Source of the DNA: Chthonomonas sp035294165
GTDB taxonomy: Bacteria > Armatimonadota > Chthonomonadetes > Chthonomonadales > Chthonomonadaceae
Length of the DNA stretch: 17,154 nucleotides
NCBI RefSeq assembly: GCF_035294165.1
Contig: NZ_DATGLN010000121.1
Location: 1-17,154, forward strand
Direction: 5' to 3'
The translations under genes and the position numbers were made by a program. Under the pieces are notes generated by a model. It was not told the DNA's origin. It searched no databases and worked only from the letters and a program-made list of their open reading frames with translations. Positions 8,701-15,253 of the stretch are shown piece by piece. How positions within the stretch are numbered: the first letter of the stretch is position 1; every line of letters begins with the position of its first letter.

Positions 8701-9255
8701 GGAATGACAACAACAACCACCATCGGGATGGTCGCGTGCCTGCGAACGACCGGCGAATCGGGCACCATCTTCCTCTCCACCGATGCCCGTCGGGGCACTT
8801 TGGGCAGTCGGCCTACGCCGGTTCCCTATTTAACCAATCAGTTCCTTCCGCCGCTGCCGGGCAATAACGTGCCCGACCCCGGTACGTCGAGCGTTACCCT
8901 TCAAAACGCGGTTACCTACACATTCCAATTCGCCCAAACGGTGCCCTCTTCCGGCTACACTCTCTCGCTATCTGCGCCCACCTTCGATGCCAACCGTAAG
9001 CTCTACATCCAAAACGGCACGCTTACGGCGTTAACGACCCTCAACGGGCCTGTCCATCTACTGGTTAAGCTACCTCAGGGCGTTCAACTTCAGAATGCGA
9101 CAGGCTACAGCGTGCTCGAACTCGGCGTGCCCACCTTGCTGATCTCCAGCAGCGGCGTTTCGCAGGGCACAACACTCTCGTTCGTGCTGCGCTACCGCGC
9201 CTCACAACCTACAACCCCACAGATCACCGTAAAAAGCGGTCAAGGCGCTCTCTAA
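5719..9255 (+). CDS. Large secreted GH13 alpha-amylase-family protein with C-terminal beta domains
   Basis: This 1178-residue secreted protein has a GH13 catalytic barrel and probably acts on alpha-glucans outside the cytoplasm. I use ATG 5719, with CGGGAG 8 nt upstream, rather than GTG 5686: it gives a normal signal peptide ending near TTNAA (28-32). Domains by eye: N-terminal Ig-like beta domain (about 33-150), TIM barrel (155-560), beta domain closing the barrel (565-660), Ig-like domain (670-805), a DOMON/CBM9-like region with LDGLFAMNDDHNLYIGL (840-856), and an unassigned beta-rich tail (1055-1178). Catalytic blocks: DTVLNH (246-251, region I), GFRLDAV (375-381, nucleophile D379, with R377), FGED (420-423, acid/base E422). 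Region IV reads FVQSAD (495-500), so the usual NHD is SAD: Asp is kept and His is lost. Exact substrate is unknown. It has its own promoter and terminator. Confidence 0.88.
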   Translation: MPKSQQPRMRGLLVLSAALALLLFAVCTTNAAIVQWVGNTALYLTGVPGGLPTQGAFVEPTQTVTVVTQTYPIAFGQSVYAEVTTDNFAHVTAYPFSFDYNDSSNTHWFLVLPQFLPNTNVQFYIKAVGTDGSVAYDNNNFQNFGFYVRHMPPPLSSPILEWFDTPYNTILQRLPEVVNAGYGALWLPPGEKAGGGGLSVGYNPFDRFDFGDRFQSGSLDTNYGTAQDLFQLIRLAHRLGLSVYEDTVLNHNDNRASTPINQYPDMIPEDFHIFSSSNTNNNGVDFNNTPPFAHQTLDFDLLGMADIAQEDGNDAETGPFNLPSYASFNAYGKPTFIRQPLDAFLYPNRQPVAEDVRQYLKRWGWWLTTFFGFDGFRLDAVRYIPPAFFQPISNYQPGPIVSGQGWLSYLYGLNPNLYVFGEDFPNVNPNYELREYGKVGMNLLDFPLKDNLDSVFNSSGLGNIGATLGNTLGTDGATGLAFSFGGLEPSLGVSFVQSADQGPPAASNQAYTFTLTGPERPVVYYDGNNQKPNDYTDFPRAGRFDAVGTGDNLLLTLLDAHNRYARGNMVIRYSSSNLLIYERQVNGQSLLLAGINIRDDGVALTQTVQTAFPSGAVLTDLTGQEPPVTVQSNGSVTITVPANGTTSYANGTGYVLYVQQAPQALPNIPPIQLLDAETSPEQTIGFQTHLDPTGQYAPGQNLTYSFATVTTDLMDVQVTTDANGNSAVLELDNGLPVAGQQPLSNTPEGLADGYVPMTKLQNGQFVLRGIDLTLLPNGLHVIRVRVFANTGNRPGVFNQFTAFFVLNRPIFGPPPTGNLSNYPPALVYQTQTPSSNSNRLDGLFAMNDDHNLYIGLAGSVDPSENFTNGVALYLDTHSGLGVNDLSTLHDDTGPAGRLLSNAPITLPPGFKATFGVGVLRLNTLFSSPEAPFASQPTRPTPVGAAAGLYYIDVFHANQLVPMSSEIAWQPRPGPFSNPVTGLEIAIPLTVLFPKGMTTTTTIGMVACLRTTGESGTIFLSTDARRGTLGSRPTPVPYLTNQFLPPLPGNNVPDPGTSSVTLQNAVTYTFQFAQTVPSSGYTLSLSAPTFDANRKLYIQNGTLTALTTLNGPVHLLVKLPQGVQLQNATGYSVLELGVPTLLISSSGVSQGTTLSFVLRYRASQPTTPQITVKSGQGAL

Positions 9256-9290
9256 AGCTTCTCCTACCTAGCACAAACCTTAACTTAAAA

Positions 9291-9320
9291 GGAGGCATCT
9301 AACCGATGCCTCCTCTTTTT
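9291..9320 (+). terminator. Intrinsic terminator after the GH13 gene, possibly used in both directions
   Basis: GGAGGCATC (9291-9299) pairs perfectly with GATGCCTCC (9305-9313) across a 5-nt loop, followed by TCTTTTT. AAAA just before the stem gives a shorter T-run on the other strand, so it may also end the convergent minus-strand gene. Confidence 0.9.
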
Positions 9321-9413
9321 CTTCACGCGTGGCTCAAGAGAATTCGCTATGCTCAGCTCAGATATCGCACAAGACGTGCTACGGGTCTCTTCTTCGATGT
9401 GGCACCCCCCGCT

Positions 9414-10802
9414 TCAAAAACGCACCGGGCTAAGCGGTAAAGGCGTGTCAAATGGAAAAACCAACAGGGCACTCACCATCGAGCGGTTGATGCCCCCAAA
9501 ATCGTGGGTTACCTCGCGGGTGTGACGCCGTGCCTGCGCAAGCGCCTTGCCCGAATAGGTGCCATCCCCAGGGTCGAAGGTACCCCCCCATCGCTTTAGG
9601 GCCAATGCCACGGCCTCCCTTACCGGGAATCGCAACTGCTCTAGCCCTCGCACACCCGTGGGGATAACATAGCAGGCCGGGTCGTGCTCCAGCTTCACCA
9701 ATAAAGCACGGTTCTCTTCTCCTCCGATCAGCCCCAGCGCGAGGGCGCCGGCAGCGCGTAAACGATAGTTCCCATCGTGAACTGCACGTATGGCCATATC
9801 CTCAATTTGTGCGCGTTGATCGGCCGATAAACCGGTTACCGTGGGCGTAAAAGGCAGAGCCTCCCCAAAGGGGTTTGCTTGTGTGTTAGGGTCCGGTTGA
9901 TAGGCAAGGGCCGCCAAACCGATAAGCGCCCGCGCCCGCAAGTAGACATCTCCGCTCTGCTCCATCGCCATAAATACCGGCAGAAGTTCAGGATTTGGGT
10001 TCATCGCTAAAAGATCGGCAGCCACATAGCTGTAGGCCGGCAAGCCGGTTAGGCGTGCCGGGGCCTGCAATATCCCCAACGCCACGCGCTCTATACTGAT
10101 ACCCTGCCGCTCTAAGTAGGCCAATACCTCGTTGTTTACCCGAGGGTTTTCGGAAGAGGGCTGAAACAGCAAAGAAAGCCCGAAAACAATGGCCTCCTTT
10201 GTCAGGTGCGCTGCGCGTGCGGCCTCAAAGGCATCACGACGCACCCTCCAGTCCGTCTCCTCTAAAATCGTGTCGCCTCCACGCCCCAGTCGTTCCGCCT
10301 GATAGGCCGATGCCAACACAGGAAAAGCCCGCTCTGGGCGCCCTAACTGCAAGAAGCTTTCCCCTACGGCAAGCTTCAGGTCGGGGTTGCAGGTGATAGT
10401 GCGAAAAGAGAAATCCCTCGTCGCCAGATCGACCACATGGCTCCAGTCCTGGGCGGCATAGCTGGCTTGTATCTCTGCTAACCGTTGGCCTACCTGCTTG
10501 TTCCTCTTGTCGAGCAAATCCTTTTTATCGCAGCGGGCCCACCCCATCCAAAACAGATGCGCGCGGCCCCAAACCGGCTCCCAAGAAATCCCCGTTGCGG
10601 CAAGCGCATAGAGGGTATCACGAGATAAAGGCTCCCCATGCCACTCCATCGCCTCGGCTGCGTGAGCTATCTCCCGATGGAAAAGCGACTCAACAACATC
10701 CTTCGCCCACCCACAGCGCGAAGCCCCTAAAAGCAATATCATCAAGCCAAGCAACCAACAAATCGAGCAAATGGTAGGCCTTTCCCAGCGTTTCCACAGC
10801 AT
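9414..10802 (-). CDS. Secreted or membrane-anchored helical-repeat (TPR/HEAT-like) protein
   Basis: I do not know the function of this 462-residue protein. It begins with an export signal: MLWKRWERPT, a hydrophobic stretch CWLLGLMILLLGA (15-27), and a likely cleavage near GWA (31-33). C30 could be taken for a lipobox cysteine, but LGASRC is not a good lipobox. Residues 100-240 are alpha-helical with a TPR-like pattern (SYAAQDWSHVVDLA, GESFLQLGRPERAF). Residues 260-402 look like HEAT-type repeats (LRARALIGLAALA, YRLRAAGALALGLIGG, VREAVALALKRWGG). Such helical solenoids usually mediate protein-protein contacts. The ATG is preceded by AAGGAAA on the minus strand. It converges on the GH13 gene and diverges from the YbjQ operon. 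Residues 409-462 are not repeat-like. Confidence 0.72.
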   Translation of the reverse strand: MLWKRWERPTICSICWLLGLMILLLGASRCGWAKDVVESLFHREIAHAAEAMEWHGEPLSRDTLYALAATGISWEPVWGRAHLFWMGWARCDKKDLLDKRNKQVGQRLAEIQASYAAQDWSHVVDLATRDFSFRTITCNPDLKLAVGESFLQLGRPERAFPVLASAYQAERLGRGGDTILEETDWRVRRDAFEAARAAHLTKEAIVFGLSLLFQPSSENPRVNNEVLAYLERQGISIERVALGILQAPARLTGLPAYSYVAADLLAMNPNPELLPVFMAMEQSGDVYLRARALIGLAALAYQPDPNTQANPFGEALPFTPTVTGLSADQRAQIEDMAIRAVHDGNYRLRAAGALALGLIGGEENRALLVKLEHDPACYVIPTGVRGLEQLRFPVREAVALALKRWGGTFDPGDGTYSGKALAQARRHTREVTHDFGGINRSMVSALLVFPFDTPLPLSPVRF

Positions 10803-11003
10803 AGAATTTTCCTTTTCTCTTTTCCGACACCGTGCTTAAAAAATTGGAATGGTGAATGCATTCTACCCCACAGGGCTTTTTCTTTTCTGAAACGTTCCCA
10901 CACTCGCTGCTGTGACCCCTTCAAACGTCCACCGGTTGTATCAAATTCAGAAACGAAGCAGGAGTTTTTAACGTCCATGCAGAAAGAGACTTCAAAATGA
11001 GCC

Positions 11004-11010
11004 GGAGGAG
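11004..11010 (+). promoter_or_regulatory. Ribosome binding site supporting a TTG start at 11020
   Basis: GGAGGAG lies 9 nt before the TTG at 11020 and there is no in-frame ATG or GTG near it. This decides the start of the 136-residue protein. Confidence 0.65.
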
Positions 11011-11019
11011 AAACCTCGA

Positions 11020-11430
11020 TTGAGCGACCAACTAGATGACGAGCCAGAATGGCTGAAATTTGGGGTTGCTGCCTCTCTATCCAAACAGTACACCCGTGAC
11101 CAACGCGCCTTTCTAGACCTGCTCGCCTCCATGCTCACCCAGGTGTTGCCGCAAGAGACAGAGGTGAAATACAAGGGAGGGTTGTTTTCTGCACACAAAA
11201 GCGTTCACCAAATTCGTGTTCAACTGAGCGAATGGAGTTACACGCTGGAAGACCCCGGTCGAGGAAATCTTAGAGCCACACGTACCCGTATCGTAAGAGG
11301 CATCGCCTTAAAAACCGAAGAGATTCCGGTGGAAGAGTGGGTAACGGCGCTCGATCAAGAGATCGGCGAGCGCGCCCGCAAGAGCGCGGCAGCGCGCAAC
11401 GCCCTTGCCAAATTTATTGGCCTATCCTAA
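11020..11430 (+). CDS. Unrecognised 136-residue protein, first gene of the YbjQ-module operon
   Basis: I do not recognise this family. The start is TTG 11020, supported by GGAGGAG 9 nt upstream. The protein has no signal peptide or membrane segment and should be cytoplasmic. It opens with an acidic stretch (SDQLDDEPEW) and a helical part (RDQRAFLDLLASMLTQVLP, 27-45). A beta-rich middle follows (TEVKYKGGLFSAHKSVHQIRVQL), then a charged C-terminal helix (ALDQEIGERARKSAAARNAL, 109-128). The compact mix of elements suggests a folded small domain and not a leader fragment. The next gene begins 18 nt downstream and a third follows after 3 nt, so the three are probably co-transcribed and this protein may work with the YbjQ-like proteins. 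Confidence 0.7.
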   Translation: MSDQLDDEPEWLKFGVAASLSKQYTRDQRAFLDLLASMLTQVLPQETEVKYKGGLFSAHKSVHQIRVQLSEWSYTLEDPGRGNLRATRTRIVRGIALKTEEIPVEEWVTALDQEIGERARKSAAARNALAKFIGLS

Positions 11431-11448
11431 CTGCCAGGAACCAAAACA

Positions 11449-12384
11449 ATGCGCTTTTTTAGCCTTGGACAACCCGACGACCCGAACGCAGCCCAGCGTC
11501 AACAAGAGAGCCTTAGGAGTCTCGCAGGTGGTGGGCTGCCGCTCAACGCCGTGGAGCGATTGCGTGAACAGGCCGCCACCATCGCAAATGCCCACAGAGG
11601 TTTCTCTTCCACCCTATCCATCAACGAGCAGCTTCTGCTGCGTGACATCGGCGTGGAGGTTCTTGGGCAGGTTATGGGCAGCTCCATCTACCAGATCGGG
11701 TTTCAGTATCTGCCCTCCTGGTCGGGCAGCTCCATGGAGCTTACCGCTCTTAGCCAGGCCTACTATGCCGCCCGTCATCTCGCCCTCAACCGTATGCAAC
11801 AGGAGGCCGCTCTGCTAGGCGCCCACGGCATTGTGGGAATGCAGATCATCCGTCGTACCCTCGAAAACTCCGTGCTCGAATTCCTGGCCTTCGGCACGGC
11901 GATTAAGGAGCCTATTCGCACCTATCATCAGCCGGGCAGCCTGCCCTTTGTGAGCGACCTTTCCGGCCACGACTACTACACTTTGCACCAAGCGGGGTTT
12001 CGACCGGTGGGTTTCGCCTTTGGATGCTGTGTATTCTGCCAGGTGGCCACCTGGCGCACCCAGATGGCGAGCAGCCCCTTCGGCACCGGTTGGATGAACC
12101 AGGAGCTTACCGATTTCACCCAATCCCTCTATCAAGCGCGAGAGCGCGCCATGGAGCGCATGGTGCACGAAGCTCTGGCGGTTCAGGCCACCGGCATTAT
12201 AGGCAGCGATATCGAGATGCATCACGATTTTATTGAAGGAGATGAGAACCGCTACTCTGCGGTTATCCACTACTTCACTGCTCTTGGCACCGCCATCGCC
12301 CCCTATCCGGCTCCTAATGTAACGCCCCAAATCGAACTGCAACTCATGATGAGCGACACAGCGCAACAACTCAAAGGAGGCTGA
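11449..12384 (+). CDS. Protein with two YbjQ (UPF0145)-like modules, first copy
   Basis: This 311-residue protein carries two modules resembling the YbjQ / UPF0145 family (PF01906), often labelled putative heavy-metal-binding; the family's biochemical role is unsettled. Module 1 (about 50-156) has SSTLSINEQLLLRDIG, GSSIYQIGFQ, the helix YYAARHLALNRMQQEA, GAHGIVG and the closing EFLAFGTAI. Module 2 (about 166-286) has SDLSGHDYYTLHQAGFRPVG, YQARERAMERM, ATGIIG and FTALGTAI. E. coli YbjQ shows the same order (AREIAFEEL, GADAVVG, VSGTAV). The N-terminal 49 residues are polar and helical. Module 2 has a cysteine cluster, C193, C194 and C197. No signal peptide is seen, so it is probably cytoplasmic. 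The gene ends 3 nt before its paralogue and should be co-translated with it. Confidence 0.82.
   Translation: MRFFSLGQPDDPNAAQRQQESLRSLAGGGLPLNAVERLREQAATIANAHRGFSSTLSINEQLLLRDIGVEVLGQVMGSSIYQIGFQYLPSWSGSSMELTALSQAYYAARHLALNRMQQEAALLGAHGIVGMQIIRRTLENSVLEFLAFGTAIKEPIRTYHQPGSLPFVSDLSGHDYYTLHQAGFRPVGFAFGCCVFCQVATWRTQMASSPFGTGWMNQELTDFTQSLYQARERAMERMVHEALAVQATGIIGSDIEMHHDFIEGDENRYSAVIHYFTALGTAIAPYPAPNVTPQIELQLMMSDTAQQLKGG
12373..12380 (+). promoter_or_regulatory. Strong ribosome binding site of the second YbjQ-module gene
   Basis: AAAGGAGG sits at the end of the first YbjQ-module gene, 7 nt before ATG 12388. A near-perfect site here suggests the second protein is made at least as strongly as the first, whose own site (AGGA) is weaker. 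Confidence 0.8.
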
Positions 12385-12387
12385 TAT

Positions 12388-13212
12388 ATGAGTGACTATA
12401 CCCCCGGCTCTCAGGCCGGACTGCCGGAGGCCGCTCGCCAGCGCCTCATGGAAATGCGTGGCACCGCGCAAAAGCGTGCCTTTTTCACCAGCGACCTCTC
12501 CGTCAACGAGTTTCTGCTTGTTCGCGAGGCCGGCTTCGACCCTGTCGGCTTCGTTATGGGCAGTTCCATCTATCATATCGGCTTTCAGTTCGCCCGTGTC
12601 TTCCAAAATCAGGAGATGACGGTGCTGACACAGGCCATGTATCAGGCACGCGAGCTGGCCATGACGCGTATGGAAGAGGAGGCCGACCTTCTGGGAGCCG
12701 ACGGCATCGTGGGCGTGCGCCTTGAGGTGAGTCAATCCGCCTGGGGTGAGGGAATCGCGGAATTCATCGCCATCGGCACCGCCATTCGCCACCGTACCGG
12801 AGAGCACTATCGCACGCACCGCAATCGGCCGTTTACCTCCGACCTCAGCGGCCAAGAGTTTTGGACGCTGCTGAAAGCCGGCTACCGCCCTATCTCCTTA
12901 GTCATGGGCGTCTGCGTTTACCATGTGGCCTACCGAGGCTTTCTGCAAGCCCTTAACCAAATGGGGCGCAACGTTGAACTGCAAAACTACACGCAGGCAC
13001 TCTACGACGCTCGCGAGCTGGCCCTATCGCGCATGCAGGCCGAAGCGGAGGCGGAGCAAGCGGAAGGGATCGTGGGCACCCGCGTCACCGAAAGTAACTA
13101 TAGCTGGGGCAGCCACACCATCGAGTTCTTTGCCGTCGGCACCGCCGTTACCTCTATTTCCGCAGAGCACACCATTCAAACCCCTCAACTGGTGCTGCCG
13201 CTGAACGGCTAA
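12388..13212 (+). CDS. Protein with two YbjQ (UPF0145)-like modules, second copy
   Basis: This 274-residue paralogue of the preceding protein also has two YbjQ-like modules. Module 3 (about 31-135): TSDLSVNEFLLVREAGFDPV, VMGSSIYHIGFQ, YQARELAMTRMEEEA, GADGIVGV, EFIAIGTAI. Module 4 (about 148-256): FTSDLSGQEFWTLLKAGYRP, LVMGVCVYHVAY, YDARELALSRMQAEA, EGIVGTRV, EFFAVGTAV. Module 3 is closer to module 1 of the first protein (both have VMGSSIYxIGFQ) and module 4 closer to module 2 (both SDLSG, AGxRP). This suggests a two-module gene was duplicated. Module 4 keeps one cysteine (C176) where module 2 has three. There is no signal peptide. hpnC begins 43 nt downstream and could be on the same transcript or have its own promoter. 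Confidence 0.82.
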   Translation: MSDYTPGSQAGLPEAARQRLMEMRGTAQKRAFFTSDLSVNEFLLVREAGFDPVGFVMGSSIYHIGFQFARVFQNQEMTVLTQAMYQARELAMTRMEEEADLLGADGIVGVRLEVSQSAWGEGIAEFIAIGTAIRHRTGEHYRTHRNRPFTSDLSGQEFWTLLKAGYRPISLVMGVCVYHVAYRGFLQALNQMGRNVELQNYTQALYDARELALSRMQAEAEAEQAEGIVGTRVTESNYSWGSHTIEFFAVGTAVTSISAEHTIQTPQLVLPLNG

Positions 13213-13255
13213 AAAACTTTGCGGCCGTGCGATGCGACTGAGGTATCATTTTATT

Positions 13256-14164
13256 ATGAACACAAGTACAGGCGATTCACTCTCTCTTACGCATCCCTAT
13301 CGCTATGAGGGCCAACCGACCTTAGAGGAGGCGCGGCGATACTGTGCCCGTCTCGCCAAATCGCACTACGAAAACTTTCTGGTGGCCACAATCTTTTGCC
13401 CTCGCCATCTCCGTCAACACTTCTATAACATTTATGCCTATTGCCGTATTAGCGACGACCTCGGCGACGAGATCGGTGATCCTCAAAAATCGCTGGCGCT
13501 GCTCGATTGGTGGGAAACGGAACTCGATGCCATGTACGATGGCAATCCGCACCATCCCGTCTTCGTCGCGCTGGAAGAGACCGTTAGGCGGTTCCAAATC
13601 CCGCCCGAGCCTTTCCGCCATCTGCTGCATGCCTTTCGCCAAGACCAAATCTGCACACGCTATCCCACCTACGACGACCTGCTGGGCTATTGTCGCTACT
13701 CGGCTAATCCGGTAGGTCATCTTGTACTCTATCTCGCCGGCTACCGAGATGCGGAGCGGTTTGCCCTGTCCGATAAAACCTGCACCGCGCTTCAACTTGC
13801 CAACTTCTGGCAGGATGTAACACGTGATCTCGCGAAAGGGCGAATCTACATCCCCCTAGAGGACATGGCTCGCTTTGGCTATTCAGAAGAGGAGCTTCAT
13901 GCGCGCAAGTTCACACCGGCTTTTGCCGAGTTAATGCGCTTTGAAGTCGAACGCACCCGAGCGCTGTTTCTAGAAGGCCAAGCGCTCTGTAACCGAGTAG
14001 ACAAAAGGCTTCGATTGGACATCGCAATGTTCACACAAGGTGGGTTGGAGGTTTTACGCCGTATCGAATCGCAAGGCTATGACGTGCTGTCCAAACGCCC
14101 TGCCATCCCTAAAAGCCGACAATTAGCCCTCCTCCTCAAGCGCCTTGTTCGCCCCCTCCCCTAA
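13256..14164 (+). CDS. hpnC: Squalene/phytoene synthase-family enzyme, HpnC type
   Basis: HpnC acts in the HpnCDE route to squalene, converting presqualene diphosphate made by HpnD into hydroxysqualene for HpnE and hence hopanoids. Evidence for this type: HYENFLVA (38-45), the first Asp-rich motif ISDDLGDE (65-72), and the second motif NFWQDVTRD (183-191). NFWQDV is typical of HpnC, while HpnD and CrtB usually have N-I-x-R-D there. GRIYIPLED (195-203) follows. At 302 aa the length is normal. I prefer ATG 13256 because it has GAGGT 11 nt upstream; ATG 13232 would add eight residues (MRLRYHFI) and has no such site. A candidate -10 element overlaps the short leader. No hpnD, hpnE or squalene-hopene cyclase is seen in the window. 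A phytoene-synthase role is the main alternative. Confidence 0.85.
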   Translation: MNTSTGDSLSLTHPYRYEGQPTLEEARRYCARLAKSHYENFLVATIFCPRHLRQHFYNIYAYCRISDDLGDEIGDPQKSLALLDWWETELDAMYDGNPHHPVFVALEETVRRFQIPPEPFRHLLHAFRQDQICTRYPTYDDLLGYCRYSANPVGHLVLYLAGYRDAERFALSDKTCTALQLANFWQDVTRDLAKGRIYIPLEDMARFGYSEEELHARKFTPAFAELMRFEVERTRALFLEGQALCNRVDKRLRLDIAMFTQGGLEVLRRIESQGYDVLSKRPAIPKSRQLALLLKRLVRPLP

Positions 14165-14229
14165 GTGCATCTCTCTCCTTTTAAAGCGGAGTACCCAGCG
14201 ATGAGCGTCCTCGCGGAAGGCACCTTTGC

Positions 14230-14280
14230 GGCCAGCACAGTTTCCATGATCGCTTATCTCTCTGGCCGCTGCATCGCCGT
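14230..14280. repeat. Direct repeat, copy 1
   Basis: This about 51-nt segment starts GGCCAG and ends CTGGCCGCTGCATCGCCGT. It matches 14403-14452, most closely in the last 30 nt, with only a few differences there. The two copies are about 173 nt apart. Confidence 0.75.
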
Positions 14281-14402
14281 GCGCTAGCACCTCCCGAATC
14301 GGGGGAAAGGTCGGGATAGGGGGCGAACAAGACCGGCTTACTCCACGAATTGACTCTAGAACCATGAGATGGACAGCCCTCTGCAGCCCCCTGCCCCTCA
14401 GC

Positions 14403-14452
14403 GGCCAGTTTATTCCCTTCATCGTCTATCTCACTGGCCGCTGCATCGCTGT
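14403..14452. repeat. Direct repeat, copy 2
   Basis: Second copy of the repeat at 14230-14280. It starts GGCCAG and ends CTGGCCGCTGCATCGCTGT, and its 3' end runs into the tandem repeat at 14440-14498. Confidence 0.75.
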
Positions 14453-14498
14453 CTGCAAGACCGCTGCGTTGCTGTCTGCTAAGACCGTCTGCAAGACG
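14440..14498. repeat. Tandem repeat of about 23 nt, two and a half copies
   Basis: Unit 1 is 14440-14462 and unit 2 is 14463-14486; both read GCTGC-(A/G)T(C/T)GCTGTCTGC then (T)AAGACC. A third half unit, GTCTGCAAGACG, is 14487-14498. GTCTGCAAGAC is an imperfect palindrome (GTCT/AGAC arms), and the last copy extends to CCGTCT-GCA-AGACGG. Confidence 0.75.
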
Positions 14499-14505
14499 GG
14501 GAGGT

Positions 14506-15195
14506 TTAAGGCGAATCCTCTTCGTTAAGAAACTCGCGCGCCGGCTTTAATTCGCCGGTCTCCACAAACCAAACGCGCTCGGCGATGTTCACCACATGAT
14601 CGCTCACCCTTTCGAGATATTTGGCGGCGAACATAATATTCAGCGCCAAAAGGGCGCTCGAAGGGTGCTCCACGATCTCTTGGGTGAGGCGCTCTCGCAT
14701 GGCATGATAGAGCCTATCGACCTCATCGTCATCGCGAATAACCTTTTCAACCAGATTGAGATCGTGATGAATAAAAGCCTGGAGCGCGTCCTGCAACATC
14801 ACCCGGCTAAGATGGGCTAGGCGCGGAACATCCACAAGAGGCCGATAAATCTGTTGGGCACGAGCAAGCCTTCGCCCGATCTTCGCGATATCCACCGCAT
14901 AGTCTCCGATGCGCTCCACATCCGTAATGACCTTTAAAGCTGTTCCAATCGTGCGTAAATCTCGGGCCACAGGCTGCTGCGTGGCGATGAGGCGCAGACA
15001 CTTACTCTCGATCTCAATGTCGTAGCGGTCAACCGTATCGTCTTGGGCAATCACCTTCTGCACAAGCTCTATATTGCCGCTTATCAGCGCCTCAACTGCC
15101 TGCGCCAACATGTTATCGGCACAGGTAGCCATCTCCAGCATCGTCTCGCGCAGGCTGTTCAGTTCGGCCTCAAAATGAGCACGCATTGGAATCAT
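14506..15195 (-). CDS. phoU: Phosphate-signalling regulator PhoU
   Basis: PhoU is a cytoplasmic helical protein that links the PstSCAB phosphate transporter to the PhoR sensor kinase and dampens phosphate-starvation signalling. The 229-residue length is normal. It has the two repeated three-helix bundles (about 10-110 and 125-210), each with the metal-binding motif: DVERIGDYAVDIA (92-104) and YLERVSDHVVNIA (193-205). MRAHFEAELNSLRE matches the family start. ATG 15195 has AAGGAAAGAGGA upstream on the minus strand; ATG 15186 (M4) is the alternative. The gene is preceded by a likely promoter of its own. No pst or phoBR genes are visible, so PhoU here may serve a transporter elsewhere in the genome. 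Confidence 0.95.
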   Translation of the reverse strand: MIPMRAHFEAELNSLRETMLEMATCADNMLAQAVEALISGNIELVQKVIAQDDTVDRYDIEIESKCLRLIATQQPVARDLRTIGTALKVITDVERIGDYAVDIAKIGRRLARAQQIYRPLVDVPRLAHLSRVMLQDALQAFIHHDLNLVEKVIRDDDEVDRLYHAMRERLTQEIVEHPSSALLALNIMFAAKYLERVSDHVVNIAERVWFVETGELKPAREFLNEEDSP

Positions 15196-15253
15196 AGCGC
15201 CATTCCTCTTTCCTTTTTACTTTCGTACGACTCGATGGCTTCCTTGAAGTTCC

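Larger units (their letters stand above)
14165..14505. other. Non-coding gap between convergent hpnC and phoU
   Basis: No credible gene is seen in these 341 nt. It holds a pair of about 50-nt direct repeats, a tandem repeat of about 23 nt, a hairpin CCGTCT/AGACGG (14485-14499) and a small hairpin around CTCCCGAATCGGGGG near 14288-14302. None of the hairpins has a T-run, so I do not call a terminator for either flanking gene. Confidence 0.7.

Noticed and set aside
10742..10978. A 78-codon minus-strand open frame between the helical-repeat gene and the YbjQ operon
   Set aside because: It overlaps the start and signal peptide of the 9414-10802 gene in another frame, and its own start has no supporting motif.
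10997..11023. An 8-codon ATG frame whose TGA overlaps the TTG start at 11020
   Set aside because: It could be a leader peptide coupled to the next gene, but its body is mostly the GGAGGAG ribosome binding site itself, so chance is the simpler explanation.
11815..12855. A 346-codon open frame on the minus strand across both YbjQ-module genes
   Set aside because: It lies entirely opposite two genes with clear family motifs and good ribosome binding sites; its protein has low-complexity Gly/His/Ala composition typical of an antisense shadow.
14123..14422. A 99-codon minus-strand frame in the hpnC-phoU gap
   Set aside because: It runs into the end of hpnC, spans the repeat region, has no ribosome binding site or family resemblance, and its composition is not protein-like.
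14230..14498. CRISPR array
   Set aside because: There are only two long copies about 173 nt apart plus a spacerless tandem repeat; there is no regular repeat-spacer pattern and no cas gene.
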